64,000 nt of DNA from JAEUJZ01 sp964460115 (GTDB lineage Bacteria; Myxococcota_A; Polyangia; Palsa-1104; JAEUJZ01), in the NCBI GenBank assembly GCA_964460115.1, contig CAYWPR010000020.1, positions 1 to 64,000 of the forward strand, read 5' to 3'. The first letter of the stretch is position 1. Each line of letters starts with the position of its first letter. The notes beneath the pieces were generated by a model. The model was not told the DNA's origin. It ran no database searches and was given only the letters and a program-made list of their open reading frames with translations. Both the position numbers and the translations under genes were made by a program. Shown piece by piece: positions 56,601 through 63,311 of the stretch.

Positions 56601-58954
56601 TGCTTGTGCAGCTCTACACTGGCCCGTGGGTTCTGCTTCAAACACAGTTCCAGCGTCTGAACCGCCAGCTCGGTGCGTTCTTGCAGGCCGTAAATCCGGG
56701 CCAGTTCGGAAAGCACTTCTTCAGATTCGGCACCGGGCGGCGAAATGCGCACCGCGCGTTCCAGATGCGAGACGGCGCGCGCCAGATCCTCGGCATCTTC
56801 GGCGACCTTGGCGATCTGGCGATGCAGGCTCAGGCGCTCGCGCGGGGTTGGCGCGATCTTCAGATAGGCCTCGAGCACGTCCAGCAGTTCTACTTTGTTG
56901 CCAAGCAGCGCCAGAGTATCCGACAGCCGGCGCAGCGCGTCGCGGTCCGAGGGCAGCTCGGCCAAAAGCGCTCGGCAGACCCATACGGTCATGCCCATGC
57001 CGTCTTGGGCGTCCCAGCGGTCGTCGCGCTGAAGCTGACGCTGATCGCACAGGGCCATCATGCGGCGCAAAAGCGCCAGCCGCTCGGCCCGGTCGGTGAC
57101 CAGGCCCACTTGCTGACGCAAAAGCTCAAGCTGCCCCGGCACATCGCCGCTTTGCTCGCGAATTTCGATCAGAATCTTTATCGACGGCAGGTCCCCCGGA
57201 GAAAGCTGCAGCAGGGTTTCGTACACCTGGCTGGCATTTTTGGCCTCATGCAGTTCGCGGTATAGCTGGGCCAGGCGGCGCAGGAGCTCGACGCGCTGCG
57301 GCGTTTGTTCTTCCGAGGTGCGTTCCAGCTCGATTTGCAGCTCAGAGACCTGCAAATCGATGCGCTGCCGACGCTGCATCAAACGCTTGCGTTCGTTTTG
57401 CGATCGAGCGCTGGGCATAAGCTCGTCGATACGGCGCCAAATGGCCGCGGCCGAAACGACGTCTTGCAGCTTCTTTTCGTAAAGCTCGCCCAGTTCTTCA
57501 AGCTGCTTGGCGTAACTGGCCAAATCCAGGCGCGCAGTTTCAAAATGCGCAGCCATTCGGCTTTCTTGAATCGTCGCCAGACCGATAAAGTCGCGGCGAC
57601 TTTTGTAATAGTCGCTGAGCTTGCGAAACGCCTCGGTGTGCAGCGGCAGTTCGTGAAAAGCTTGCTTCAGGCAGGCAATGTAGCGCTCGTGATCGCCGCC
57701 GCGCTGATACAAATCCGCAGCCTGCATGAGCAGGTCGGCGCGCTCTTCGGGCAGGGCGGCCTCGCTGGCGTCCTCTTCGCGGACCACCGCCAGGCCGAGC
57801 AAATCGCCCGATTTTTTGAGCATCTCCTTTAGCGTGTCGCGCGTTTCGTTCCATTCATCGACGGAATTCGCGGTATCTAGGCCGGTGCGGCAGGCGTCGA
57901 TGATGGCGCCAAAATCCACCGCGCCGCCCACCTCTTCATAAAGCTTGAGCAGCTTGGGGCCGCGTCTTGACACGCGCGCGCCGCTTTTGTAAAGCCGAAT
58001 GAGCTCCTCGCTGCGCTGCGGCGGCGGCAGGTGCATATAAATGCTTTCCAAAAGCCCGGCGGCCGTGACGTTGCGTGCGTCGGCATCCAGCGCTTTGCGC
58101 AGGTAGCTTGTGGCTTTGCGGTCGCTGTCGCGCAGGGCCTCGCCTTCGCGAGGCACCGAACTTATGGGCACGACGGTGGCCAGCGCGTCGTCGTCGCCTT
58201 CGCCGCTAGTCAGCGTAGCGAGCAGTTTGGGATCCAGGTAACGCTTGGCCAGGCTCAGGTAAATTTCGCTGGCGTGACGGCGCGCTTGCTCTTTTTCAGA
58301 GATGCCGGGCTGGTAGTCCGGCGAGACATAAGCATCGGCCAAGGTCGCAAGCAACGTTTCGGGAATCTCTTCATTTGCCGCCGCGTCGTTGTGCATGCGC
58401 AGGGCGCTGCGCAAGGCCTCGACGGCACCAGCCGGGTCGTTGAGCTTCAGCCGCAATTGACCGAGCTCTAGAGCCAGTCCGATGCCGGTGCGGGTATCGC
58501 TGGCCAAAAGATGGGTCAGATGCAGATCGATAAGCCGGGCGACCATGTCCATGTCACCAAGCGATTGATAGATCGCTCGGCCGCGGCGCAGCGGATCCAG
58601 ATTGTCAGGCCGCAGCTTGAAGGCCCGCTGATAGTGCACAAGCGCGTCTTCAAAGCGACCGAGTTCTTCTTCGCACAAAAGCCCGAGCTGATATTCGATT
58701 TCAGCGCCGAGTTTCGCCGCGGGAGGAGACTCGATAAGTTCAGCAAGCTCGGCGAGGGCCCGCTGCAGGCTGTGCATCGCAGAAACGACGTCGGCGCGTT
58801 GACGATAAGCCAGGGCCGCGCCGAGCAGCATCTCGGCCGCCGTCAGACCGCGCTGACCGTCGGCGCGCTGTACAAGCTCGTCAGGGTCTTGGGCTGCAAA
58901 AGAACTGCCCGAAGACTTCTGCGGGGAGTCAGGCAATGAATGTCTGTTCGCCAT
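50645..58954 (-). CDS. Giant TPR repeat protein with C-terminal HExxH-containing domain
   Basis: 2,769 residues from the ATG at 58954 (MANRHSLPDSPQKSSGSSFA); 8.3 kb, the largest gene here. Nearly the whole length, about 60 to 2350, is alpha-helical TPR-type repeats (for example EDALVHYQRAFKLRPDNLDP; ATPHLLLARLHEGQRAYARA). No signal peptide or membrane helix is evident, so it is probably a cytoplasmic scaffold. The last ~330 residues form a different domain with LIVSPALGRRPLAEVQFILA and, at residues 2623-2627, HELSH (51074-51088), which fits a zincin HExxH. A third ligand was not identified. Similar very large TPR proteins occur in Myxococcota; the function is unknown. Confidence 0.85.
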   Translation of the reverse strand: MANRHSLPDSPQKSSGSSFAAQDPDELVQRADGQRGLTAAEMLLGAALAYRQRADVVSAMHSLQRALAELAELIESPPAAKLGAEIEYQLGLLCEEELGRFEDALVHYQRAFKLRPDNLDPLRRGRAIYQSLGDMDMVARLIDLHLTHLLASDTRTGIGLALELGQLRLKLNDPAGAVEALRSALRMHNDAAANEEIPETLLATLADAYVSPDYQPGISEKEQARRHASEIYLSLAKRYLDPKLLATLTSGEGDDDALATVVPISSVPREGEALRDSDRKATSYLRKALDADARNVTAAGLLESIYMHLPPPQRSEELIRLYKSGARVSRRGPKLLKLYEEVGGAVDFGAIIDACRTGLDTANSVDEWNETRDTLKEMLKKSGDLLGLAVVREEDASEAALPEERADLLMQAADLYQRGGDHERYIACLKQAFHELPLHTEAFRKLSDYYKSRRDFIGLATIQESRMAAHFETARLDLASYAKQLEELGELYEKKLQDVVSAAAIWRRIDELMPSARSQNERKRLMQRRQRIDLQVSELQIELERTSEEQTPQRVELLRRLAQLYRELHEAKNASQVYETLLQLSPGDLPSIKILIEIREQSGDVPGQLELLRQQVGLVTDRAERLALLRRMMALCDQRQLQRDDRWDAQDGMGMTVWVCRALLAELPSDRDALRRLSDTLALLGNKVELLDVLEAYLKIAPTPRERLSLHRQIAKVAEDAEDLARAVSHLERAVRISPPGAESEEVLSELARIYGLQERTELAVQTLELCLKQNPRASVELHKQLGRLTLHASSDSALLDKSVRAFREVLARSPDDTEALIGLRKLYRRRGEWTELQEVLNHFLRVPEPLVQPRERLTAALELSEVYSERLSAPKQAAALIERVQAESPAVDLRVHRRLRTLYEEMGDFDQAARYAERELLLTEEPVARLERALEIATLWRTRARDTNRALLAYERLLQIAPELPPYTPDATNVRLLVMQTLEEMSQMFIAEGRWPEVVIVGQRRLGMALYNSEAVPAAMILIELAQIYEEKLNQPADGFALRQQAYDLAPHIVSMEQLSAIAEKYGLWRQLCPLHVARVEQAIAAQTTPPLDSALAATEIYEKHLNQPGVGFKLLRRALPQTAETALAVTNSDSSEAALLAEMRRLVSAYGKANHEDDSEAIEGASMVRDLLLLYRGLVDELCKRKDAGGEETAVRLHQLLGTSARLREEVASDLSGALTDRLHAFTMGGERDHSQNQAADQIFAETSREIHRLAALTGMIKEAVSVDTRRMERADSDARRMHIACEHAAWLDEHGGDPQRSLRACLRALGLCEEGSDGQAEMRGRLYRLGQKLGLLAWDEIARTERGLVAGNPRALRQRLLYLSSQWQYGAGDFVRALDAAGLAFRLCFFPSGLPQSGQLGKSGPPLSELVVAKPDGELLAEQHSVRAILDRIALGAPSDSEGNSKLVGLLDSVTGQLSEAGATTLAAQLMLDAGQVDERRGRLAQAERRYQEALKHPSTADAAVSCLERLYRQQRRLIDLAALLEKRRPQLSAAAQYSVLLDLAEVYREINKVGQALATLNQAIALDDQAATPHLLLARLHEGQRAYARAIEAYKNAAQRAETDDKAQSALLAAASLYETKLEQPAEALELYRAALSRAYAALSHSGLSKNLELQADRDAAWAGAERLLRQRSDLDGLDALLTQRLMATPKDDSALLAERTALLQKRLELVLGQRQKAQESAEPSESAPPPNRDTALLQISRELVQLHPQDDELLQKQESLLHSIGQVAAARDVAQMRVRSAEHSGADAALLAERWLGVSRHHLELRDWAAAQQALEQSFKLTSDGNKVLRELIELHRRSGNKAAEAQTLIRLAEIAASKEQAVNAELQAAAVLVDSLNDLAAARRLLLQALSRLDNADAATLFDLHADVLFALFLLEQKTDDKAAAAKYAQRALSTARLSASRVAQMHEYLGHLALGSSRRDVAQQHFEAALLAQPGMLGPTHALIDLWQPRGDYERIDALVEQALNAATALGPTERAALLRRQAKIRQAAGQARNAYQSLLLAEELAPGDIAQQLWLGDSAYELGEHVEAAKYLGGLLRYAKDPLPAPLTAARLADALDRAAEAERAIAHPGKARELLQVALRLHKGHAAAADHYLDLLLEEGQAVDAAEALALLEGRAQRALLAGNIAGGVDAYTQGAQLALDRLSDPQRAHELLVTAYAQIPTLTVINAADDNRNIENDDTAELRPVSVTPLTPEFLRLQRRLLGQLLESAQRIGDRMQAQSYAEQLAELSTDPIEKSRFLAQAAECALTLEQPPEAKGFLLKALRYVPGDLNLLMRLAPLLDDSEAVAMLGVMLENVAPIDANAGNPSANQKAAEQYVFLWRQLADAQLRLDETAAAAISFDHAVAAARHLGQATEMELRRAALDVISMEDSDRTRGHLQALLLASPLDTALLARLYHLEEWVGNAGAAWRIGQVLHMLSAEHSARITLTSPTAIPTNLRLDEAEHARFALPEARLLGDVLAALWDGIIGLKAPPLDSFGVAGNDKVPGSESSADEVARTFGTCCRVLGNQRCGMYRQGWQQHLLPKIFARMPTGLIVSPALGRRPLAEVQFILARAVEGLRPEYILAQCMPAHELSHLLGLAVRAFHPRHVRMPAEDVAAWKRELPYRTVKRLGEVFRDQPDVVFSTVVWRRAVRRTLQRAALLICGDLLAAANVLRTVDLPAAQVPPKTDEPGGPYLRLDSAQADADPLFECEADLRDLAAFFIDPKHAGLFSRLHPR

Positions 58955-59043
58955 GGACCGCTCGTGCAAGATTGGCAAGACTTTGGTTCGTTTACCTTAT
59001 CACGGGTTTTTTCCGTGGCGAAGAGCCGATTTAGAACTAATGC

Positions 59044-59059
59044 CTGCGCATTTGCGCAG
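59044..59059. terminator. Short hairpin between the brkB-like and TPR genes
   Basis: CTGCGCA-TT-TGCGCAG, a perfect 7-bp dyad in the 201-bp gap. No T-run follows in the leftward direction; rightward it is followed by a T-rich stretch (ATCTTGTTTCTTT) but no gene ends there. A weak transcription barrier or an operator is possible. Confidence 0.3.
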
Positions 59060-59155
59060 ATCTTGTTTCTTTGGAAAAAGCGCGCGGCGCGGCGAAAAGC
59101 GAATTGAAGCGGGGATCTAGGGACGCGAGCGTGAGCGTGAACGAAGGCGCCAGCT

Positions 59156-60403
59156 CTAAATTAGATCGGCGATGGTGACGGCGGAGGTTTGCCGCTGCAT
59201 CGATTCGTCAAGACCGTGCAGGATGCGGTCCAGGGCATCGGGCTCATCGGAACTTGTGGATTGGGCCGGAGCTGCGAAGTCATAAAAAAGATGCAGCACC
59301 TCATCCAGACGAATGTCCTGCGGCGGACGGGCCAGTAGAAATCCGCCTTCGATTTCAGCGGTGTAGCCGCATTTGCCAAGCCGCTGCATGACCCGTCGCA
59401 CGATGCTTTCGGGCAGGCCGTGGCGATGCTCTAATTCCAGAATGGGAATGGCTTTTTTGCCGCTTTTCCAATACTGCGCCACGTCGCACAATAGACGCGC
59501 CGCGAGGGGTCCGGTGATCGAGGGCAGCTCGCCAGGTTGGCGATGCACCGGCGCGGCTTTGCCTTCGTCGGGCGCAATGCTGGCCAGGTGGCGCAAAAGG
59601 GGCAGACGCTGCACAGCGCGGCATACCTGCGCACCAATCAGCAGAATCACCCACCACAGATATATCGACAGCAAAAATAGGGGCAGAATTCCCAGCGTTC
59701 CGTAAATCGAGCGGTACTTTCCGGAAATAAAAGCCAGATATAGACCCAGCCCCAATTTGGTAACTTCGAACAAAACCGCGGAAGTGACCCCGCCGATAAG
59801 GGCCGGTCGCCATTCAACGCGCAAGGTCGGGGTAAAGCGATTTAACAATGTGACGCCGGCGGTTGTGGCGGCAATGGACAAGAGCCGCGATCCCCAGTAG
59901 GAGTCCCACAGCTTGGCGGTATTGATAAAGGAAACGGCAGCAATAAAAGGGGCCAGAGTAATGCCAGTGTAAAAATATAAAAAACGCTCGACGTAGCCAC
60001 GCTCTAACTGGCTGTCCCAAATGCGATTCCAGATCGATTCTACAGACAGGAAAAGCAGATATCCGATGACGCTTGAAGTGATAAGTCCGAAGCCGCCAAG
60101 CGCGCCCGCCGCCAGCTTGCCCGAGAAACTCGACAGCCGCTCGACGACTTCGCTTTGCGCTTCTGGCGAGGAAGGAAACACCGCCTTGACCACAAAAGAA
60201 ACCAGGCTACTGCCGGCGTCGAGTTGTCCGGATGCCTTGAGCAATGCCAGGCCGATGGCGAGTAGCGGAACCAGCGCCAATGCCGTTTGATAGGCCAGCG
60301 AGGAAGCAGCCAGGCTGCACTGGTCGTCCCAAAAACCTTCCCAGACCAGCAGCGTCACTTGCTTGAATTTTTGCCACGCATGAAGGTAACGGCCGCTTAG
60401 CAT
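59156..60403 (-). CDS. YihY/BrkB family membrane protein
   Basis: 415 residues from the ATG at 60403 (MLSGRYLHAWQKFKQVTLLV); a GTG two codons earlier is possible. Six membrane helices between about 35 and 270 include the family opening SLAASSLAYQTALALVPLLA, ITSSVIGYLLFLSVESIWNR, and the late IYGTLGILPLFLLSIYLWWV. The C-terminal ~140 residues form a soluble winged-helix-like part (AQYWKSGKKAIPILELEHRH, GLPESIVRRVMQRLGKCGYT), as in the longer members of the family. The family is not an RNase; its transport or envelope role is undefined. Confidence 0.88.
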   Translation of the reverse strand: MLSGRYLHAWQKFKQVTLLVWEGFWDDQCSLAASSLAYQTALALVPLLAIGLALLKASGQLDAGSSLVSFVVKAVFPSSPEAQSEVVERLSSFSGKLAAGALGGFGLITSSVIGYLLFLSVESIWNRIWDSQLERGYVERFLYFYTGITLAPFIAAVSFINTAKLWDSYWGSRLLSIAATTAGVTLLNRFTPTLRVEWRPALIGGVTSAVLFEVTKLGLGLYLAFISGKYRSIYGTLGILPLFLLSIYLWWVILLIGAQVCRAVQRLPLLRHLASIAPDEGKAAPVHRQPGELPSITGPLAARLLCDVAQYWKSGKKAIPILELEHRHGLPESIVRRVMQRLGKCGYTAEIEGGFLLARPPQDIRLDEVLHLFYDFAAPAQSTSSDEPDALDRILHGLDESMQRQTSAVTIADLI

Positions 60404-60522
60404 TGCCACCTGTCCAGTATACTCACTGTCAGCTTGGCCTTAGGGAGAGATTATTTGCTTGATTTGCTGCTTTAAGATGCTGCGCTAAGCCGACGACTGG
60501 GCCGGCTTGGCGCGGGACTTTT

Positions 60523-61563
60523 TTAATCACTGTCGGATTTGCTGCTGCCGTGTGTGGCTTCGTTGGCGATGACCGATTCGTACAGGCGGTTGATGTCGAT
60601 CTTTTGCAGCGATGCGCCAGAACCAGCCGGAACGATGACGATGGGCTTGCCGGTCAGAGCTTCGGCAATGCGCAGCTTGACGGCGGTACGGCCGCCGGCC
60701 CCGGCCATGGCTTTGTTCTGTTTTTCAATGCCTTTGGCGCGTGCGGTCGCCTCGGCCAGAAGGGCTTTGGCTTCGCGTTCTTTTTTGTAGTAATCGCGAT
60801 CCGCGGCGATGCGTATCTGTTCGGACTCGCCCTTGGATTGCGCTACTTGCACTTGCACATCGCCTTTGGACTTCTCAAGATTGCGGCTTTGTTCGGCTTC
60901 AACGGCCTGCGCTTCACTTTTTAGCCGCTCGGCGTTCTGTTCGGCGATTTTGCGATCGTGGATGACTTTCTGATATTCAGGATTCAGATAGTACTGTCCG
61001 ACGATGACTTGTTCGACGACAATGCCTTCCGGGCCAAGCTCCTGATTCAGCTTGTCCTTGGCTTTGTTGCCTTTCTGATTGCGCTGGTCGGTATTGTAGA
61101 ATTCTTCGGAGTGCAGCTCGTTGAACGCATCTCGAACATAGGTACGACAGGCCGGACGAACTAGCTTGTCGCGAATATCATTCGTCGAGTGGCCGACTCG
61201 CTGCAAAAGCTGCGGCGCTTTGTTTGGATCGATGCGCCAGGCAATTGTGACGTTGACGCGGATGTCGTTGCCGTCGGTGGTTTTGAATTCGACGGGATCG
61301 TCAACCGCGTGGTCGCCGCGGCTTTGGGCCGAGCTCATCTCCAGATTCTGCAGCTTGATGTCAAACACCGCCCAGTCCGATAAAAAGGGCGTAAAAAAGT
61401 AGGTGGCACCGGGCGCGTAGACGCTTTGTTCGACGCCGGCTCCGAAAATCTTGCGAGTGCGCACCCCGACTTCCGTGCTGTCTGTGGAATAGGAAGTACA
61501 CGCGCCGCTCGGCAAAATCGAAAGCAGAATCAGCGGCAGAAATGGCAAGGATAGATTTCTCAT
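60523..61563 (-). CDS. SPFH domain lipoprotein (prohibitin/HflC-like)
   Basis: 346 residues. The N-terminus MRNLSLPFLPLILLSILPSG followed by AC fits a lipoprotein signal. The SPFH domain (about 25-210) has STEVGVRTRKIFGAGVEQSV, FKTTDGNDIRVNVTIAWRID, and EGIVVEQVIVGQYYLNPEYQ. A long coiled coil with alternating Glu/Ala/Lys follows (AEQNAERLKSEAQAVEAEQS). The start overlaps the stop of the other SPFH gene (ATGA at 61560-61563). The pair is reminiscent of HflK/HflC, but no FtsH gene is nearby. If it is a true lipoprotein the topology is unusual. Confidence 0.85.
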   Translation of the reverse strand: MRNLSLPFLPLILLSILPSGACTSYSTDSTEVGVRTRKIFGAGVEQSVYAPGATYFFTPFLSDWAVFDIKLQNLEMSSAQSRGDHAVDDPVEFKTTDGNDIRVNVTIAWRIDPNKAPQLLQRVGHSTNDIRDKLVRPACRTYVRDAFNELHSEEFYNTDQRNQKGNKAKDKLNQELGPEGIVVEQVIVGQYYLNPEYQKVIHDRKIAEQNAERLKSEAQAVEAEQSRNLEKSKGDVQVQVAQSKGESEQIRIAADRDYYKKEREAKALLAEATARAKGIEKQNKAMAGAGGRTAVKLRIAEALTGKPIVIVPAGSGASLQKIDINRLYESVIANEATHGSSKSDSD

Positions 61564-62600
61564 TTGCCTACCTCAAACTGACGCAGCAGATCGCCGATGT
61601 TCAGGGGATTTGTGCCGCCCTGCCCCGAAGAAGGAATCACCACCACGCGAATGCCTTTTAGCACTTCGGCCAGGCGCTGTCCGACCATGCTTTGGGCGCC
61701 GGCGCCTTCCAGCGCTCGGTTTTCCATTTCGGTGCCCTGCGCTTGCGCGGTTTTGACGAGCAGATCGCCCTCGGCATCGCGCTGGCGGCGATATAGATTG
61801 GCATCGGCCAGCGTCTGGGCCACTTCACGTTTGCCGCGCTCTAGCTCGACCCGCACATTGGCTTGGCCCATCGAGATGACTTGGCGTTTGTGCGCGTCCT
61901 CTTTGGCTGCGGACTGCTCGGCATGATTCTTAAAAACCACCTGATCCTGAATCTTGCGCTGTTCGATCTGGTGCTGATACGCCTCATCATAACGAATGCT
62001 GCGAATCAGAACTTTGACAAGCTCGATTCCTTTTTGAGCAAGCTCTGGCTGTAGCTTTTCAAAGGCTGATTTGGTCTGCTGCAGACGTTTGGGACCTTGA
62101 TAAAACTGCTCGGAATTCAATTCGCCAAAGGCCATGCGCAGCGCTTGATCCGAACGTGGAATGATGACCGAGTCCTCAAAAAGCTTGCCCGGGCCCACTT
62201 TGGTAATGACCAAATAGGGATCGGTGATGCGGTAAAGCACCGTGGCATCCACCATTACTTGATAGCCGTCCGAAGTCTGAATATGGATGGCTTCCGTAGT
62301 GCGTCCGTGCTCGTGACGGGTCCGTTCGTTTTGCATGCTCATGTCAAGCGATTGCAAATCGGTTGGAAAGGTATGGACGCGCTCGTATCCCGGAACGACG
62401 AAGTGAGTTCCGGTGGGAAGCGGCTGCTTGTGAATGCCGGAGTTACTGCCATAAATAACTTGGCGCACGCCGACCTGCGCCGGCCCCACATAAACCGTCG
62501 CACAAGAGACGAGTTCATAACCAAGCCACAAAAAGCCGAGCGGAATTAACACCTGCTTGCGCCAAAGCAGGAATTTGAGCACCTTCCATAACATCTCCAT
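61560..62600 (-). CDS. SPFH domain membrane protein (HflK/prohibitin-like)
   Basis: 346 residues; AGGAG lies 6 bases before the ATG at 62600. One membrane helix at about 16-36 (QVLIPLGFLWLGYELVSCAT) is followed by the SPFH domain: VYVGPAQVGVRQVIYGSNSG, AIHIQTSDGYQVMVDATVLY, RITDPYLVITKVGPGKLFED, and KGIELVKVLIRSIRYDEAYQ. A coiled coil (VRVELERGKREVAQTLADAN) and a C-terminal tail IRVVVIPSSGQGG follow. Both SPFH genes are exactly 346 residues and share order of elements, consistent with an old tandem duplication. It probably makes a ring-shaped membrane scaffold with its partner. Confidence 0.87.
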   Translation of the reverse strand: MEMLWKVLKFLLWRKQVLIPLGFLWLGYELVSCATVYVGPAQVGVRQVIYGSNSGIHKQPLPTGTHFVVPGYERVHTFPTDLQSLDMSMQNERTRHEHGRTTEAIHIQTSDGYQVMVDATVLYRITDPYLVITKVGPGKLFEDSVIIPRSDQALRMAFGELNSEQFYQGPKRLQQTKSAFEKLQPELAQKGIELVKVLIRSIRYDEAYQHQIEQRKIQDQVVFKNHAEQSAAKEDAHKRQVISMGQANVRVELERGKREVAQTLADANLYRRQRDAEGDLLVKTAQAQGTEMENRALEGAGAQSMVGQRLAEVLKGIRVVVIPSSGQGGTNPLNIGDLLRQFEVGK

Positions 62601-62643
62601 GATGACTCCTTCCGATTTTACAATCGGGTGGCCGAGCTAAAAT

Positions 62644-63291
62644 TCAAGGCAAACGATTTCGATCATCCTGCGCCAAGGGCCGCACCGCGGCGGAAGACGC
62701 GGGGATTTGTGATTTGCTAGTTTGGGCCAAAAGGGCTGCGGGAGGCAGTGGCAAGCTGCGGCCCGCATGGTCCAGATCCATCTGCAAAATTCCCAAAGCC
62801 AAAGCGTGCCGTCTTTTCATCAGCAACTGATAAAGATTCGGCAGCCACGGACTTAAGAGCGGCGCAACAATCGCCAGAACAAAAGGAATCCATTTGTCCC
62901 AAACCGGAATAAATGGCGCCCAGACGACGAATACGCCAATGGCAAAAAACAGTCCGGCGTACGTCAGACGGTTGTAAAATTCGGAATGGCGTCCGGGGCC
63001 GATTTTGCGCTCCATTTGATTTTGGCGCTGCGCAAGCAGGCTGTAGCGCGGCAGAAGGAGCTGCTCCATTTCCCGCTCATAAAGCAGAAGCTGCGCGGCA
63101 GCCTCGGGCTCTTGCGCATCCACTTGGTATTCTCGGTAAATTTCGGGCAAGCGCAGGCGCAGCCGTTCGCTGCAGTGTCGGCGTATTTGTTCGATTGTCG
63201 CATCGGGAGAAATGCCGGGGCGCAGCCGCTCTAAATCCGCCAGAAGCTGCGCCGCGAGCATGCCAAATTCCGTACTAGGTCGGTAGTCCAA
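62644..63291 (-). CDS. Small membrane protein with two helices
   Basis: 215 residues. An N-terminal helical cytosolic part (about 1-105) is rich in Arg and Leu (RLRLRLPEIYREYQVDAQEP). Two membrane helices follow at about 109-129 (LTYAGLFFAIGVFVVWAPFI) and 133-152 (WIPFVLAIVAPLLSPWLPNL), then a polar C-terminus. No family is recognised. It lies 43 bp upstream of the SPFH pair and 20 bp downstream of mtnA, all leftward, so cotranscription is likely. Confidence 0.6.
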   Translation of the reverse strand: MDYRPSTEFGMLAAQLLADLERLRPGISPDATIEQIRRHCSERLRLRLPEIYREYQVDAQEPEAAAQLLLYEREMEQLLLPRYSLLAQRQNQMERKIGPGRHSEFYNRLTYAGLFFAIGVFVVWAPFIPVWDKWIPFVLAIVAPLLSPWLPNLYQLLMKRRHALALGILQMDLDHAGRSLPLPPAALLAQTSKSQIPASSAAVRPLAQDDRNRLP

Positions 63292-63311
63292 TCGATACTA
63301 GTGTACTGCTG

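Noticed and set aside
50645..58954. A broken or fused pair of genes within the 8.3-kb TPR gene
   Set aside because: The frame is continuous, repeats run evenly through it, and no internal ribosome-binding site or frame change is visible.
60487..60508. AAGCCG...CGGCTT dyad downstream of the SPFH pair
   Set aside because: Six-bp stem with a 10-base loop and no T-run in the direction of transcription; not convincing as a terminator.
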